Origin: Peteryoungia aggregata LMG 23059
GTDB lineage: Bacteria > Pseudomonadota > Alphaproteobacteria > Rhizobiales > Rhizobiaceae
NCBI RefSeq assembly: GCF_030814435.1
Contig: NZ_JAUSUW010000001.1
Coordinates: 186,001 to 250,000, forward strand
Direction of reading: 5' to 3'
DNA: 64,000 nucleotides
Shown here: positions 50,834 to 59,536 of the stretch, in pieces
How positions within the stretch are numbered: position 1 is the stretch's first letter
How the letters are laid out: each line of letters begins with the position of its first letter
Position numbers and translations under genes: made by a program
The notes under the pieces: model-generated
Databases searched by the model: none
Told to the model about the DNA's origin: nothing
Seen by the model: the letters and a program-made list of their open reading frames with translations, nothing else

Positions 50834-51238
50834 TTATCTTTCACAGGAGGGAAAGGAAGCCCCCTCGCCCGGCCGGTCATGCTCGTAGCGGAGCTCCACC
50901 GGAAAGGTTGGCAGCCAGCTCTCCCGCCGGATCGTCCAGAGTTCGTAGCTCGGCTGAAACACGTTGATGTCGTCGAGAGCCCCGAGATGAAGCTCGACCT
51001 CATTGCCGGAGCGGTTGAAAACTCGTGATCCGCAGGTCGGGCAGAAATGCCGGCCGGCATACATCTGCGTCTCACCCGTGACCCTCACTTGAGTATCCGG
51101 ATAGATCGCTGCCGCATAGAACAGAGCACCGTGAGACTTCCGGCAATCGAGGCAATGGCAGATGCCGACGCGGTCCGGCTCGCCTTCAGCCTCGAACCGC
51201 ACCTTGCCGCAGACGCAGCCACCCGTAGCGATCGCCAT
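50834..51238 (-). CDS. GFA-family zinc-binding protein
   Basis: A 134-aa member of the glutathione-dependent formaldehyde-activating/CENP-V fold. The zinc-site cysteines are all visible: C8 and C10 (GGCVCGKV), C27, C29 and C32 (CHCLDCRKSHG), C66 and C69 (HFCPTCGS). Most such proteins have unknown substrates, so formaldehyde activation should not be assumed. GGAGGAAGAAC precedes the ATG. It is 90 bases downstream of the transaldolase gene on the same strand. Confidence 0.9.
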   Translation of the reverse strand: MAIATGGCVCGKVRFEAEGEPDRVGICHCLDCRKSHGALFYAAAIYPDTQVRVTGETQMYAGRHFCPTCGSRVFNRSGNEVELHLGALDDINVFQPSYELWTIRRESWLPTFPVELRYEHDRPGEGASFPSCER

Positions 51239-51328
51239 GTTCTTCCTCCTATGCGTCCCGCCAAATGGAAAATGGCCGCAGCTTTCGCCCCGGCCATCCC
51301 CAAACTCAGAACGAAAGGCTTTGCCAAC

Positions 51329-52285
51329 TTAGGCAGCGAGCGCCTTCGCGATCTGGCCGCGCAGCGTGCCCAGATCCTTGGCAAAGCCGCGAATGCCTTC
51401 GGCGAGCTTTTCGGTCGCCATGGCATCCTCGTTCATCGCCCAGCGGAAGGCCTTTTCGTCGAGCGAAACCAGTGGCTCGGTCTTGATCGTGTCGGGCGAC
51501 AGCGCGCGGGTGAGAGTGCCTTCGGCAGCATTCAACTCGTCAAGCAGCTGCGGGCTGATGGTCAGGCGGTCGCAACCGGCCAGCGCTGCGATTTCGCCGG
51601 CATTGCGGAAGGAGGCGCCCATGACGATCGTGCCGATGCCGTTCGCCTTGTAGTAATTGTAGATCGAGCGGACAGAGACGACGCCCGGATCGGTCTCGGA
51701 CGTGTAGTCCTGACCGGTCGACTTCTTGTACCAGTCGAGGATGCGGCCGACGAAGGGCGAGATGAGGAAGACCTTGGCTTCGGCGCAGGCAATCGCCTGG
51801 GCCTTGGAGAAGAGCAACGTCAGATTGCAGTCGATGCCTTCCTTCTGCAGCACTTCGGCAGCGCGGATGCCTTCCCAGGTGGAGGCGAGCTTGATCAGGA
51901 TGCGGTCCTTCTCGATACCACGCTCCTTGTAGCCGGCGATGATCTGATGCGCCTTTTCGATCGAGGCCTTGGTGTCGAAGGAGAGGTCGGCATCGACCTC
52001 GGTCGAGACGCGGCCCGGAACGAGGGCTGCGAGTGCTGCACCAACGGAAATCGCCATGCGGTCGGCAATCGCGCCGATTACGGCATCGTCCTTGCCGCCC
52101 TTGGCCTTGCCCCAGGTGATCGCTTCCTGGAAGGCGTCCTTGAAGGCATCCGTGCCGAGTGCCTTCAGCACGATCGACGGATTGGTGGTGCAATCGACCG
52201 GCTTCAGGCGGGCGACGGCCTCGATGTCACCGGTATCGGCGACCACGGTCGTCATGGAACGAAGCTGTTCGAGTTTCGAGGTCAT
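51329..52285 (-). CDS. tal: Transaldolase
   Basis: A 318-aa class I aldolase of the pentose phosphate pathway, moving a dihydroxyacetone unit between sugar phosphates. The Schiff-base lysine is K132 ([13 protein letters not shown]), the same number as in E. coli Tal[47 protein letters not shown] and the C-terminal region are complete. AAGGATGACCCG precedes ATG 52285; the longer frame to 52381 lies in the promoter region. It is divergent from a SorC-family regulator, its likely controller. Confidence 0.97.
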   Translation of the reverse strand: MTSKLEQLRSMTTVVADTGDIEAVARLKPVDCTTNPSIVLKALGTDAFKDAFQEAITWGKAKGGKDDAVIGAIADRMAISVGAALAALVPGRVSTEVDADLSFDTKASIEKAHQIIAGYKERGIEKDRILIKLASTWEGIRAAEVLQKEGIDCNLTLLFSKAQAIACAEAKVFLISPFVGRILDWYKKSTGQDYTSETDPGVVSVRSIYNYYKANGIGTIVMGASFRNAGEIAALAGCDRLTISPQLLDELNAAEGTLTRALSPDTIKTEPLVSLDEKAFRWAMNEDAMATEKLAEGIRGFAKDLGTLRGQIAKALAA

Positions 52286-52381
52286 CGGGTCATCCTTCGG
52301 CTCAGCGCTATGAGGGCGACCGGCAGAGAATTGCCGATCCTGTTGGTTCAGACTATCGCCATCCGAAGGTGGCGAAGTCAA

Positions 52382-52410
52382 GACATATGTCCTTTGAATT
52401 TGACATAAGT
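52382..52410. promoter_or_regulatory. Operator candidate between tal and the SorC-type regulator
   Basis: GACATATGTC, a 10-bp palindrome, at 52382-52391, and a second GACATAAGT half-site exactly 20 bases further (52402), two helical turns apart. The first contains the ATG of the longest SorC reading, suggesting that translation starts further downstream. Confidence 0.45.
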
Positions 52411-53439
52411 ATCACAAGAACGGATAGTGCCCGTCGGAAGTTCCCCAATTCGAGACAGATCTTGGCGAAGCTCAGACGCGAACACCATACGACCTTGTCG
52501 GACGCGAGCGCCCTGCGCATCCGCGCCGCCTGGCTCTACTACAACGAGGGCCTGACGCAGAAGGATGTGGCGGATCGACTGGGCATCAGCCGGTCCACGG
52601 TCATCCGCATGCTGGAAGAGGCTCGCAAGCGCGCCGAAGTGCAGATCTGGATCAGCGACGGCGTCGCCGACTGCGTCGATCTCGCGGTCAGGCTCGAAAA
52701 GGCCTATGACCTCGACGAAGCCGTCGTCGTGCCATCGCCGGACGGCAAGGATGCCGGCGCAATCGCCAAGGCCGTCGGCCTCGCCCTTGGCCAGTTCCTG
52801 ACCGAGGTGATCACCAACGACATGACGATCGGTGTTGGCTGGGGCCGCACCATGACGGCGTCACTGGCCGGCTTCCGGTCGCCGGGCCGGGAAAACTGCA
52901 AGGTCGTCTCACTGCTCGGCGGCATCGTTGCCGTGCACCAGACCAATCCGATCGACTATACTTGGCGCCTGGCAAGCCAGCTCGGCGCCGAATGCTACAT
53001 GTTCCTCGCACCACTGCTGGTCGATTCCGTCGCCACCAAACGGGCACTGATCGAGGAATGCGGCCTGAAGGCGATCTACGATCTCGCCGAAAACCTCGAC
53101 CTCGCCATCGTCTCCTGCGGTGACATCGGCCCGCATTCCACCTCGCTCTCGGAAGGCTTCATCAGCCACCAGACGCTTACGGAACTGGTAGAGGCCGGCT
53201 GCATCTGCGACACCATGTTCAACTTCCTGGATGCGGACGGGAACTCTGTCGCCCACCCGATCAACGAACGGGTGATGTCAGTCGATTTGGACACGCTCAA
53301 AAAGGCGAAGCACATCGTGCTGTCCTCCGGGGGCGCCCACCGTGCCCAGGCCATCCGCGCGACGATCCGGCGGATCGGGTGTAACACGCTGATCACCGAT
53401 GAAGCGGCGGCAAGGGAGTTGCTGGGGCTGGCGGGTTAG
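52387..53439 (+). CDS. SorC-family sugar-sensing transcriptional regulator
   Basis: A regulator of up to 350 aa. The helix-turn-helix is [44 protein letters not shown], followed by the sugar-phosphate-binding SorC domain ([72 protein letters not shown]). The listed ATG 52387 sits inside a palindrome and lacks a good ribosome site; a TTG at 52462 (LAKLRREHH), after GAGACAG, is a plausible true start and would give 325 aa. Divergence from tal suggests control of pentose-phosphate or polyol metabolism. Confidence 0.88.
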   Translation: MSFEFDISITRTDSARRKFPNSRQILAKLRREHHTTLSDASALRIRAAWLYYNEGLTQKDVADRLGISRSTVIRMLEEARKRAEVQIWISDGVADCVDLAVRLEKAYDLDEAVVVPSPDGKDAGAIAKAVGLALGQFLTEVITNDMTIGVGWGRTMTASLAGFRSPGRENCKVVSLLGGIVAVHQTNPIDYTWRLASQLGAECYMFLAPLLVDSVATKRALIEECGLKAIYDLAENLDLAIVSCGDIGPHSTSLSEGFISHQTLTELVEAGCICDTMFNFLDADGNSVAHPINERVMSVDLDTLKKAKHIVLSSGGAHRAQAIRATIRRIGCNTLITDEAAARELLGLAG

Positions 53440-53506
53440 AGAGCATTTGACCTCGCCACATCCGCCCATTAGGAGAAAACACCCTCATCGCCCCAGGATT
53501 TTCACT

Positions 53507-54460
53507 TTGGCTCAGCGTCTTCTTCGCCACTTCCGCTATGGCAGAACCTTCGCCTTCTTGAGACGGCTGACCAGCAGCCGCTCGAAGAGCATCAATGCGG
53601 TGCGCAAGCTCTATCAGGAATTTGGCCTGGAAAACCGGCCCTGCGTGTTGTGTGGAGGCAAGGCCTTCACCCTGATCTGCGAAGGTGATCGCTATGGCTT
53701 TGATCTCGACAAGCAGATCTGCGACCAGTGCGGTCTCGTGCAGACCAGCCCGGCGGTGAAGAAGGACTTCCTCAACGTCTTCTACCGCGACCACTATCGC
53801 CGCCTTTACACCAAGCGCAACGATGTCGACCACGCAAGCCTGGTCCGCGAGCAGAGGCAGAAGGGCGAGCGCTTTCTCGCATATCTTGAGAAAACGGCTG
53901 TCGCACCGAAATTGAACGATCTCGCGGTCATCGAGATGGGCTGCTCTTCGGGTGGCATCCTGGAAAAATTCAAGCCCCATTGTCGCAGTGTCCAGGGCTG
54001 TGATCTCGATGTCGAGGCAATCCGCTACGGGAAGGAACAGCTGAAGCTCGACCTCGAAGTCGCAGAATTTCCGACGCAACTGCCGGAAGGCCCGCGCCTC
54101 TTCATTCTCTCGCATGTGCTGGAGCACACGCATGATCCGCTGGCATCGCTAAAGCAGATCAAGTCCCTGATGGCAGCCGAGGACTACCTGTTCATCGAGG
54201 TCCCCGGCATCAACCTTGTCGCCGAAGGTGCCTACAAGCACGATCTGAAGTCCTACTTCCATCTCGCCCATGTCTGCGACTTTTCAGAGGGCACGTTGCG
54301 CGCGCTCGCCGCACGCGCCGGCTACGAGGTATTGAGCTGCAACGAGACGGTCACGGCGCTGCTGCGCCCGTCGAGCGAAACGGAATTGCCCTGGCGGCGC
54401 AGCGAGAAGGACACGACGGAGAACATTCTCCGGATAGAGGCGACCCGCAAAAGACGGTGA
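53507..54460 (+). CDS. Class I SAM methyltransferase with N-terminal zinc ribbon
   Basis: About 317 aa. Residues 44-78 form a four-cysteine zinc ribbon (C46, C49, C72, C75) like the zinc-binding domain that precedes methyltransferases acting on sugars (Methyltransf_13-type layout). The Rossmann core follows with AVIEMGCSSGG (about 140-150), GCDLDVEAIRYG and LFILSHVLEHTHDP. No ATG fits: I place the start at TTG 53507 with AGGA about eight bases upstream, but GTG codons further in are possible. It follows the SorC gene without a terminator and stands alone otherwise. The substrate is unknown; a nucleotide-sugar or polysaccharide precursor is one option. Confidence 0.78.
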   Translation: MAQRLLRHFRYGRTFAFLRRLTSSRSKSINAVRKLYQEFGLENRPCVLCGGKAFTLICEGDRYGFDLDKQICDQCGLVQTSPAVKKDFLNVFYRDHYRRLYTKRNDVDHASLVREQRQKGERFLAYLEKTAVAPKLNDLAVIEMGCSSGGILEKFKPHCRSVQGCDLDVEAIRYGKEQLKLDLEVAEFPTQLPEGPRLFILSHVLEHTHDPLASLKQIKSLMAAEDYLFIEVPGINLVAEGAYKHDLKSYFHLAHVCDFSEGTLRALAARAGYEVLSCNETVTALLRPSSETELPWRRSEKDTTENILRIEATRKRR

Positions 54461-54478
54461 CCAGGCTCAGGTCGGACC

Positions 54479-55363
54479 TCAACCCTTCCCGGCTTCCCAC
54501 CCGAGCATCGCCCGCTTGCGTGTCAGCCCCCAGTGATAGCCGGTCAGCGCACCGCTCTTTCCAAGTGCCCGATGGCAAGGCACGACAAACGAGATCGGGT
54601 TGCGGCCGACGGCCGCCCCCACCGCGCGGCTGGCGGTCGGCTGGCCGATCTTTTGGGCGATGTCCGAATAGGTGACGGCCTTGCCGAGCGGGATTTCAAG
54701 CAAGCTCTCCCAGACGCGGATCTGGAAGTCCGAGCCGATCAACACGACACGCAAGGGTTCCTCCGCAGACCAGCGCTCCGGGTGGAAGACGCGTGCCGCA
54801 TAGGCTACGGTTGCCTCGATATCCTCGACATAATTCGCGTTCGGCCAGCGCTTCGCCATATCGTCGAAACAGGCGACCTCATCGCCCGTGTCGGCAAAGG
54901 CGAGACCCGCCAGTCCCCGATCGGTGATCATCACAAGCGCCTGGCCGAAGGGTGACGGGTGATAGCCGTAGCGGATGCTGAGCCCGGCACCCCGGGCCTT
55001 CCATTCCCCGGGGCTCATCGCCTCATGGGTGACGAACAGATCATGCAGGCGACCGGGACCGGAAAGGCCAAGCTCGAACGACGTCTCCAGCAACGGCAAT
55101 TCTTCACGACCCAGCAACCGCTTGGCATGATCGAGCGTCACGGCCTGCAGGAAGGCCTTAGGCGAAAGGCCAGCCCAGCGGGTAAACGTCTTCTGAAGCT
55201 GCGTCGGCGACTGCCCAAGCCGATCCGCGATCATTTCCAGCGACGGCTGGCGCTGGTAGTCGAGCGTCAGCATCTCGATCACCTGCCGCACGGTGTCGTA
55301 ATCCGTGCCATCGGGCGTGATGTCGGTGGTGCGGGACAAGTCGATCTGTTGGGCGAGCGTCAT
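54479..55363 (-). CDS. Ada-like methyltransferase: AraC helix-turn-helix plus O6-alkylguanine transferase
   Basis: A 294-aa protein. Residues about 22-122 form an AraC-type helix-turn-helix pair (YQRQPSLEMIADRLGQSPTQLQKTFTRWAGLSPKAFLQ). The rest is the alkyltransferase with PLGKAVTYSDIAQKIGQP, the DNA-binding SRAVGAAVGRNPISFVVPCHR and acceptor cysteine C263. It lacks the N-terminal Cys4 zinc domain by which full-length Ada senses methyl phosphotriesters, so it can repair O6-methylguanine and bind DNA but not switch in the classical Ada manner. GAGGATTTCACC precedes ATG 55363. It is 80 bases downstream of the DUF2244 gene on the same strand. Confidence 0.92.
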   Translation of the reverse strand: MTLAQQIDLSRTTDITPDGTDYDTVRQVIEMLTLDYQRQPSLEMIADRLGQSPTQLQKTFTRWAGLSPKAFLQAVTLDHAKRLLGREELPLLETSFELGLSGPGRLHDLFVTHEAMSPGEWKARGAGLSIRYGYHPSPFGQALVMITDRGLAGLAFADTGDEVACFDDMAKRWPNANYVEDIEATVAYAARVFHPERWSAEEPLRVVLIGSDFQIRVWESLLEIPLGKAVTYSDIAQKIGQPTASRAVGAAVGRNPISFVVPCHRALGKSGALTGYHWGLTRKRAMLGWEAGKG

Positions 55364-55443
55364 GGTGAAATCCTCATCTGACCTGGACTTCACCACGGAG
55401 AGGCGACGGATGCCACCCGTTTCTTGCAGAGAAATTCGACGGA

Positions 55444-55941
55444 TCAGATCCGCTGCTTGGCGGTGGCCAGGGCACCCGTCATGGCCACCGCGAAACTTTC
55501 GCGATCATCAGGGTTGAGGAAGGAGCCGATATCCGTCTGCCGCCCCTCGCCGGCAACCGCCATGGAGGTGATGCCGAATTCCTCGTGCCGATTGACGAAG
55601 AAACGCGCCCAGAGCGTCTTGAAATGATGCTCGGTCATCTGACCGGTCGGCGTGAATTTGCGGATGGAGAGTTCGGTGCGCGACACCGTCACCTCTTCGC
55701 GAGCGCGGGCAGAGCGATAGTTCAGCCAGAAGGCGCCGTAGAGCAGCAGGAAATCGAGGCCGAAAAACAGCCCGATCGGCCAGGCGCCCGTTGCCATGAA
55801 GAAGATCGCATGCACGAGGCATACGGTTCCGGTGATGGCAAAGAGGATGCGATACCCTTTGCGGCCCAGAGACCGGTAGGGCGTCAGTTCCGCTGCGAAA
55901 ATCGGCTGATCCGCCGCCTGCTCGACATTGCCTTCCATCAT
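55444..55941 (-). CDS. DUF2244 family membrane protein
   Basis: A 165-aa protein with two hydrophobic helices (about residues 31-70, YRILFAITGTVCLVHAIFFMATG and PIGLFFGLDFLLLYGAFWLNY) and a C-terminal soluble part (SRTELSIRKFTPTGQ ... NRHEEFGITSMAVAGEGRQTDIGSFLNPDDR). This matches DUF2244, a family of unknown function in alphaproteobacteria. It is divergent from nth, an arrangement I recall as common in rhizobia. ATG 55941 or 55938 may be used. Confidence 0.82.
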   Translation of the reverse strand: MMEGNVEQAADQPIFAAELTPYRSLGRKGYRILFAITGTVCLVHAIFFMATGAWPIGLFFGLDFLLLYGAFWLNYRSARAREEVTVSRTELSIRKFTPTGQMTEHHFKTLWARFFVNRHEEFGITSMAVAGEGRQTDIGSFLNPDDRESFAVAMTGALATAKQRI

Positions 55942-55963
55942 CGCACCCGATTATAGATTTTGC

Positions 55964-56746
55964 ATGACCGATCCGAAGCCGAAATCCAGCACCGAAACCT
56001 TGAAAAAGTCAAATCCCGTGACCCGTCGCAAGCCGGCGACACGCCGCCGCACGGCCTATTCCAGGGCCGAACTGGAGGAGATATTCCGCCGCTTCTCGAT
56101 CCAGAGGCCGGAGCCCAAGGGCGAGCTGGAACACGTCAACCCGTTCACACTCGTGGTCGCCGTGGCGCTCTCCGCCCAGGCGACCGATGCGGGCGTAAAT
56201 AAGGCGACGCGCGCGCTCTTCAAGGTCGCCGATACGCCGGAGAAGATGCTTGATCTCGGCGAGGAAAAGGTCCGCGACTACATCAAGACGATCGGGCTTT
56301 TTCGCAACAAGGCAAAGAACGTCATCGCCCTTTCCAAGAAACTGGTCGACGACTTCGGCAGCGTCGTGCCCCGCACCCGGGAGGAATTGGTGACGCTCCC
56401 CGGCGTCGGACGAAAGACCGCGAATGTGGTGATGTCCATGGCCTTCGGCATCCCGACCATGGCCGTCGACACGCATATCCTGAGGATCGGCAACCGCATC
56501 AAGCTCGCCCCCGGCAAGACGCCTGACGAGATCGAGGACATCCTGATGCGGATCGTCCCCGAACAATATCTCTTCCACGCGCATCACTGGCTGATCCTGC
56601 ATGGCCGCTACTGTTGCAAGGCGCGCAAGCCCGAATGCGAGCGCTGCGTGATCGCCGACATCTGCAAATCTCCGGAAAAGACGGTGGATGTACCGGCTCC
56701 GCTGGTCGAACTGCCGCAGCAGGTGATCGGCGCTAGCGAGGAATGA
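55964..56746 (+). CDS. nth: Endonuclease III
   Basis: A 260-aa bifunctional DNA glycosylase/AP lyase for oxidised pyrimidines. The helix-hairpin-helix is LPGVGRKTANVV with catalytic lysine K151, the catalytic aspartate is D169 (AVDTHI), and the C-terminal iron-sulfur cluster loop has C218-x6-C225-x2-C228-x5-C234. A basic N-terminal extension of about 30 residues precedes the core. The start ATG 55964 has no clear ribosome site; an upstream ATG at 55928 overlaps the divergent gene. Its 3' end overlaps the convergent TetR gene by 14 bases. Confidence 0.96.
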   Translation: MTDPKPKSSTETLKKSNPVTRRKPATRRRTAYSRAELEEIFRRFSIQRPEPKGELEHVNPFTLVVAVALSAQATDAGVNKATRALFKVADTPEKMLDLGEEKVRDYIKTIGLFRNKAKNVIALSKKLVDDFGSVVPRTREELVTLPGVGRKTANVVMSMAFGIPTMAVDTHILRIGNRIKLAPGKTPDEIEDILMRIVPEQYLFHAHHWLILHGRYCCKARKPECERCVIADICKSPEKTVDVPAPLVELPQQVIGASEE

Positions 56747-57308
56747 GCCCGTCGATCAGCCGGGCGATGGCGGTCTCGTAGGTCGCACGGTCGCCCCCCT
56801 TCTCGATCTCGAGAACCGCCCGGTCGAAGGCGGCGGACAACAGACCGGTCAGCGCACGCACAGCGTCATCAGACGCACCATTTCCAAGATACTCGCAAAC
56901 GCCCTGGCGAAGCCGATCCTCGGCATTCTCCCGTTCGATATCGGCCGTTCCCTCGACACCGAGCACCGCCGGCGCCTCCAATAGCATCAGCCGCGCCCGC
57001 CCCGGTTCAGCCATGGCGGCGAAATAGGCCGAAGCGCCTGAGAGCAGCGCGTCGCGTGGCGTTACAGCCGGCGCAGAGACGCGGTCGATCTCATCAGCCA
57101 CAGTCGCCGCCTCCTGCTCGATCACTGCCCGGAACAAGGCCTTCTTGTCCTCGAAGTGATGATAGAGAGCGCCGCGCGTCACGCCGGCAGCCGCGACGAT
57201 CTCGGGCGTCGCCGTCTCCGCATACCCCTTGTCGATGAAGAGCGCCCGTGCCGCCGTAATCAGCGCCAGCCGAGTTGCTTCCGTGCCTTCTCTGGTATTG
57301 CGTGCCAT
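56733..57308 (-). CDS. TetR-family transcriptional regulator
   Basis: A 191-aa repressor: TRLALITAARALFIDKGYAETATPEIVAAAGVTRGALYHHFEDKKALFRAVIEQE is the helix-turn-helix domain, with the usual helical ligand domain after it. GAGGTGGC precedes ATG 57308; the longer frame to 57353 runs through the operator. It diverges from a glyoxalase-like gene, with two palindromes between, and its 3' end overlaps nth. Since the divergent gene is interrupted by a stop codon, the regulator may have lost its main target in this strain. Confidence 0.93.
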   Translation of the reverse strand: MARNTREGTEATRLALITAARALFIDKGYAETATPEIVAAAGVTRGALYHHFEDKKALFRAVIEQEAATVADEIDRVSAPAVTPRDALLSGASAYFAAMAEPGRARLMLLEAPAVLGVEGTADIERENAEDRLRQGVCEYLGNGASDDAVRALTGLLSAAFDRAVLEIEKGGDRATYETAIARLIDGLIPR

Positions 57309-57316
57309 GCCACCTC

Positions 57317-57369
57317 TTAACATACAAACAGAATGTATGTTAATTGAAATCATACATGCAGACTGTATG
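57317..57369. promoter_or_regulatory. Two TetR operators between the regulator and the glyoxalase-like gene
   Basis: Site 1 (57317-57343) has perfect ten-base arms TTAACATACA and TGTATGTTAA around seven bases. Site 2 (57351-57369) has CATACA and TGTATG arms around seven bases and is followed by TTAA. The centres are about 30 bases apart, three helical turns, so two dimers could bind on the same face. Confidence 0.75.
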
Positions 57370-57393
57370 TTAAATCGCGACGGAGGAAAAGAG

Positions 57394-57819
57394 ATGAAGA
57401 CGACCAGCTATTACCCCGTCATCATGACCGACGACGTGGCAGCGACGACGGCTTTCTACCAGCGCCATTTTTGCTTCGAGGCGCTCTTTTCCGCAGATTG
57501 GTATGTCCATCTGCAATAGGCGGAAGACGCGAAAGTGACCCTCGCCATTCTCGACGGCAATCACGAGACAATCCCTGTAGGACACCGGGGCCGAGCCTCT
57601 GGCATCCTGCTGAACTTCGAAGTGGAGGATGTGGATACGGTCTATGACAGGCTGAAGGAAGCCGGTCTGCCAATCCTGCTTCACATCAGAAACGAGGATT
57701 TCGGCCAGCGGCACTTCATCACCGCCGACCCGAATGGTGTCCTGATCGACGTGATCAAACCGATCCCGCCGAGTCCCGAATTTGCCACGCAGTACGAGGC
57801 CTCAGCTTTGCCGCAGTGA
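57394..57819 (+). pseudogene. Glyoxalase/VOC-family gene interrupted by one in-frame TAG
   Basis: The reading frame opens with a very good ribosome site (GGAGGAAAAGAG) at ATG 57394 and encodes TTSYYPVIMTDDVAATTAFYQRHF, the start of a VOC fold. It stops at TAG 57517-57519 after VHLQ, then continues in the same frame with [19 protein letters not shown] and a complete second half ([23 protein letters not shown] ... [17 protein letters not shown]) to 57819. Only one base change separates it from an intact 141-codon gene, so the mutation is recent or a sequencing error. A GTG at 57535 could start the second half alone, but that lacks half of the fold. Intact members bind metals or act as dioxygenases, isomerases or resistance proteins. 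Confidence 0.85.
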
Positions 57820-58524
57820 TGGCGCCGCATCCCGTGCGGCCAGTGCCTTGTGAAGATGGACCATCAGGCCGGCGGCAAAGAGCGGGGTGAGCAGGTTGAC
57901 GATCGGCACCGCCAGGAACAGGGCGATCACGAGACCTGCCATGAAGACGGTGCCGGAATGTCGGGACCTTAGCAGCTTCGCGTCCTCGACGCTGCGGAAG
58001 CGCATCGCGGCAAACTCGAAGAATTCCCGGCCGAGCAGATAGCCGTTCACCAGGAAGAAGGCGATGATGTTGACGCCGGGGATGAAGAGCAGCATCAGCG
58101 CAAAGAGATTACCGACAATGACAACACCGAAGAACTTGATCGAGGCGACGATCGCTTGCGCCATCGGCATAGCCTTGCCCGGCGGGTCATTGGGATAGTC
58201 GCGTCTTTCGACGACTTCGGCGACATCATCAAGGAAAAGGCCAGCGATGATCGCCGTGACGGGCGACAGCAGCAGTGCCAGCCCGAGTGCAAGCCCGATG
58301 CTGGCGAGGATCCCGAAGATGAAGGTCAGCCAGCCGGCCCAATCCGGAAGGTCCGGGATAAAGCCCTGGATCATGGGCATGACGAAGGCGATGAAGCTTT
58401 CGCGAAGCCCGAGCCACAAGCCGATCAACACCAGGATCGTCAGACCCAGCGTCTTCCAGAAAACCGTCCGCGTTTCAGGCGAGAAGAGATTGCGCGCGGA
58501 CAGCGCGGCAGCGTCGAATATCAT
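57802..58524 (-). CDS. EI24/CysZ-like integral membrane protein
   Basis: A 240-aa inner-membrane protein of the EI24 domain family, which includes the sulfate transporter CysZ. Four to six hydrophobic helices are visible ([130 protein letters not shown]). The [22 protein letters not shown] and [13 protein letters not shown] segments are family signatures. AAGGAGGCCCCG precedes ATG 58524. No cysteine synthesis gene is nearby, so a sulfate role is uncertain. The 3' end overlaps the broken VOC gene by 18 bases. Confidence 0.85.
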   Translation of the reverse strand: MIFDAAALSARNLFSPETRTVFWKTLGLTILVLIGLWLGLRESFIAFVMPMIQGFIPDLPDWAGWLTFIFGILASIGLALGLALLLSPVTAIIAGLFLDDVAEVVERRDYPNDPPGKAMPMAQAIVASIKFFGVVIVGNLFALMLLFIPGVNIIAFFLVNGYLLGREFFEFAAMRFRSVEDAKLLRSRHSGTVFMAGLVIALFLAVPIVNLLTPLFAAGLMVHLHKALAARDAAPSLRQS

Positions 58525-58587
58525 CGGGGCCTCCTTCAATGGCAGCCCTGATGTAGGAGCCATAGCCGCCCGCTGCAATCCGCAGAA

Positions 58588-59376
58588 TCAGCCCAGTCGA
58601 TAGAGCCCGGGGCGTCGATCGGCGAGATAGGGGTTCTGCGCCTTCGCGTCTTCATAGGCACCAGTGTTGATCTCCGCGACCAGCAGGGTTTCGCGCATCC
58701 CGGCGCGCGCCAGCTCGTCACCGTCCGGCGCCAGGATCACGGAACGACCGCCATAGGAGAGCTCGTTTTCGTTACCACAGAGATCGGCATAGACGAGGAA
58801 CACGCCGTTCTCGAATGCGCGCGTCGGAACAACGGTATCTGCGATCCGGCGGCTGATGATGCCCTGCGGCAGGGCGGTCGGCACCAGGATCAGCTCGGCA
58901 CCGGCGAGCGCCAGCGTGCGGACGTTTTCCGGAAACTCCACATCATAGCAGATCAGCATGCCGGTCTTGATGCCGTTGAGGTCAAAGACATGCGGTGCGG
59001 CGTGTCCCGGCACGAAAGCCGCCCGTTCACTCTCACCGTAGAGATGGCTCTTGCGGTAGAATTCGGCGGTCCCGTCGGGCCGTATCAGCACCGAGGAATT
59101 GAAGACTTGGTTCCCGTCGCGCTCGGGAAAGCCCGCACAGATTGCCAGTCCGCAATCCGCAGCGATCTCCGTCAGCGCGCCGATGATCGACCCGTCACGC
59201 CCCTCCGCAACCTCCTCGAACAGGGCGCCGAGGGCATAGCCGCTGGTACCGAGTTCGGGCGTCACGAGCAGTTCCGCCCCCATCTCCGCGGCCGCCATCG
59301 CGGCCTGCGCAATTTTCCCGAGATTGCCGGGGACATCGCCGGAAAGCGGCTGCATTTGGTAGAGGGAGATCAGCAT
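58588..59376 (-). CDS. Nitrilase-superfamily carbon-nitrogen hydrolase
   Basis: A 262-aa cytoplasmic amidohydrolase. The catalytic triad is complete: E41 (VTPELGTSGY), K109 (FYRKSHLYG) and C143 (LICYDVEFPEN). Length and the PEL/YRKSHL/CYDVEFPE pattern fit the aliphatic amidase or omega-amidase-like branches; the substrate is not determinable. AGGTGTCTCC precedes the ATG. It lies 63 bases upstream of the EI24 gene on the same strand. Confidence 0.92.
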   Translation of the reverse strand: MLISLYQMQPLSGDVPGNLGKIAQAAMAAAEMGAELLVTPELGTSGYALGALFEEVAEGRDGSIIGALTEIAADCGLAICAGFPERDGNQVFNSSVLIRPDGTAEFYRKSHLYGESERAAFVPGHAAPHVFDLNGIKTGMLICYDVEFPENVRTLALAGAELILVPTALPQGIISRRIADTVVPTRAFENGVFLVYADLCGNENELSYGGRSVILAPDGDELARAGMRETLLVAEINTGAYEDAKAQNPYLADRRPGLYRLG

Positions 59377-59536
59377 GGAGACACCTGTTTGCCTGGTGGG
59401 CGGGAGACGAAGGTTAGAGCCGCATGCCTAGCCGAGGCAAGCGGCAACTCGAAGGCAGGACGACGGTGCGTTGCCTTTCCCGGTCAAGACCTTATCTTCA
59501 TGACATGGAACCTGTTTTCGACATCGTCTCCCCGTC

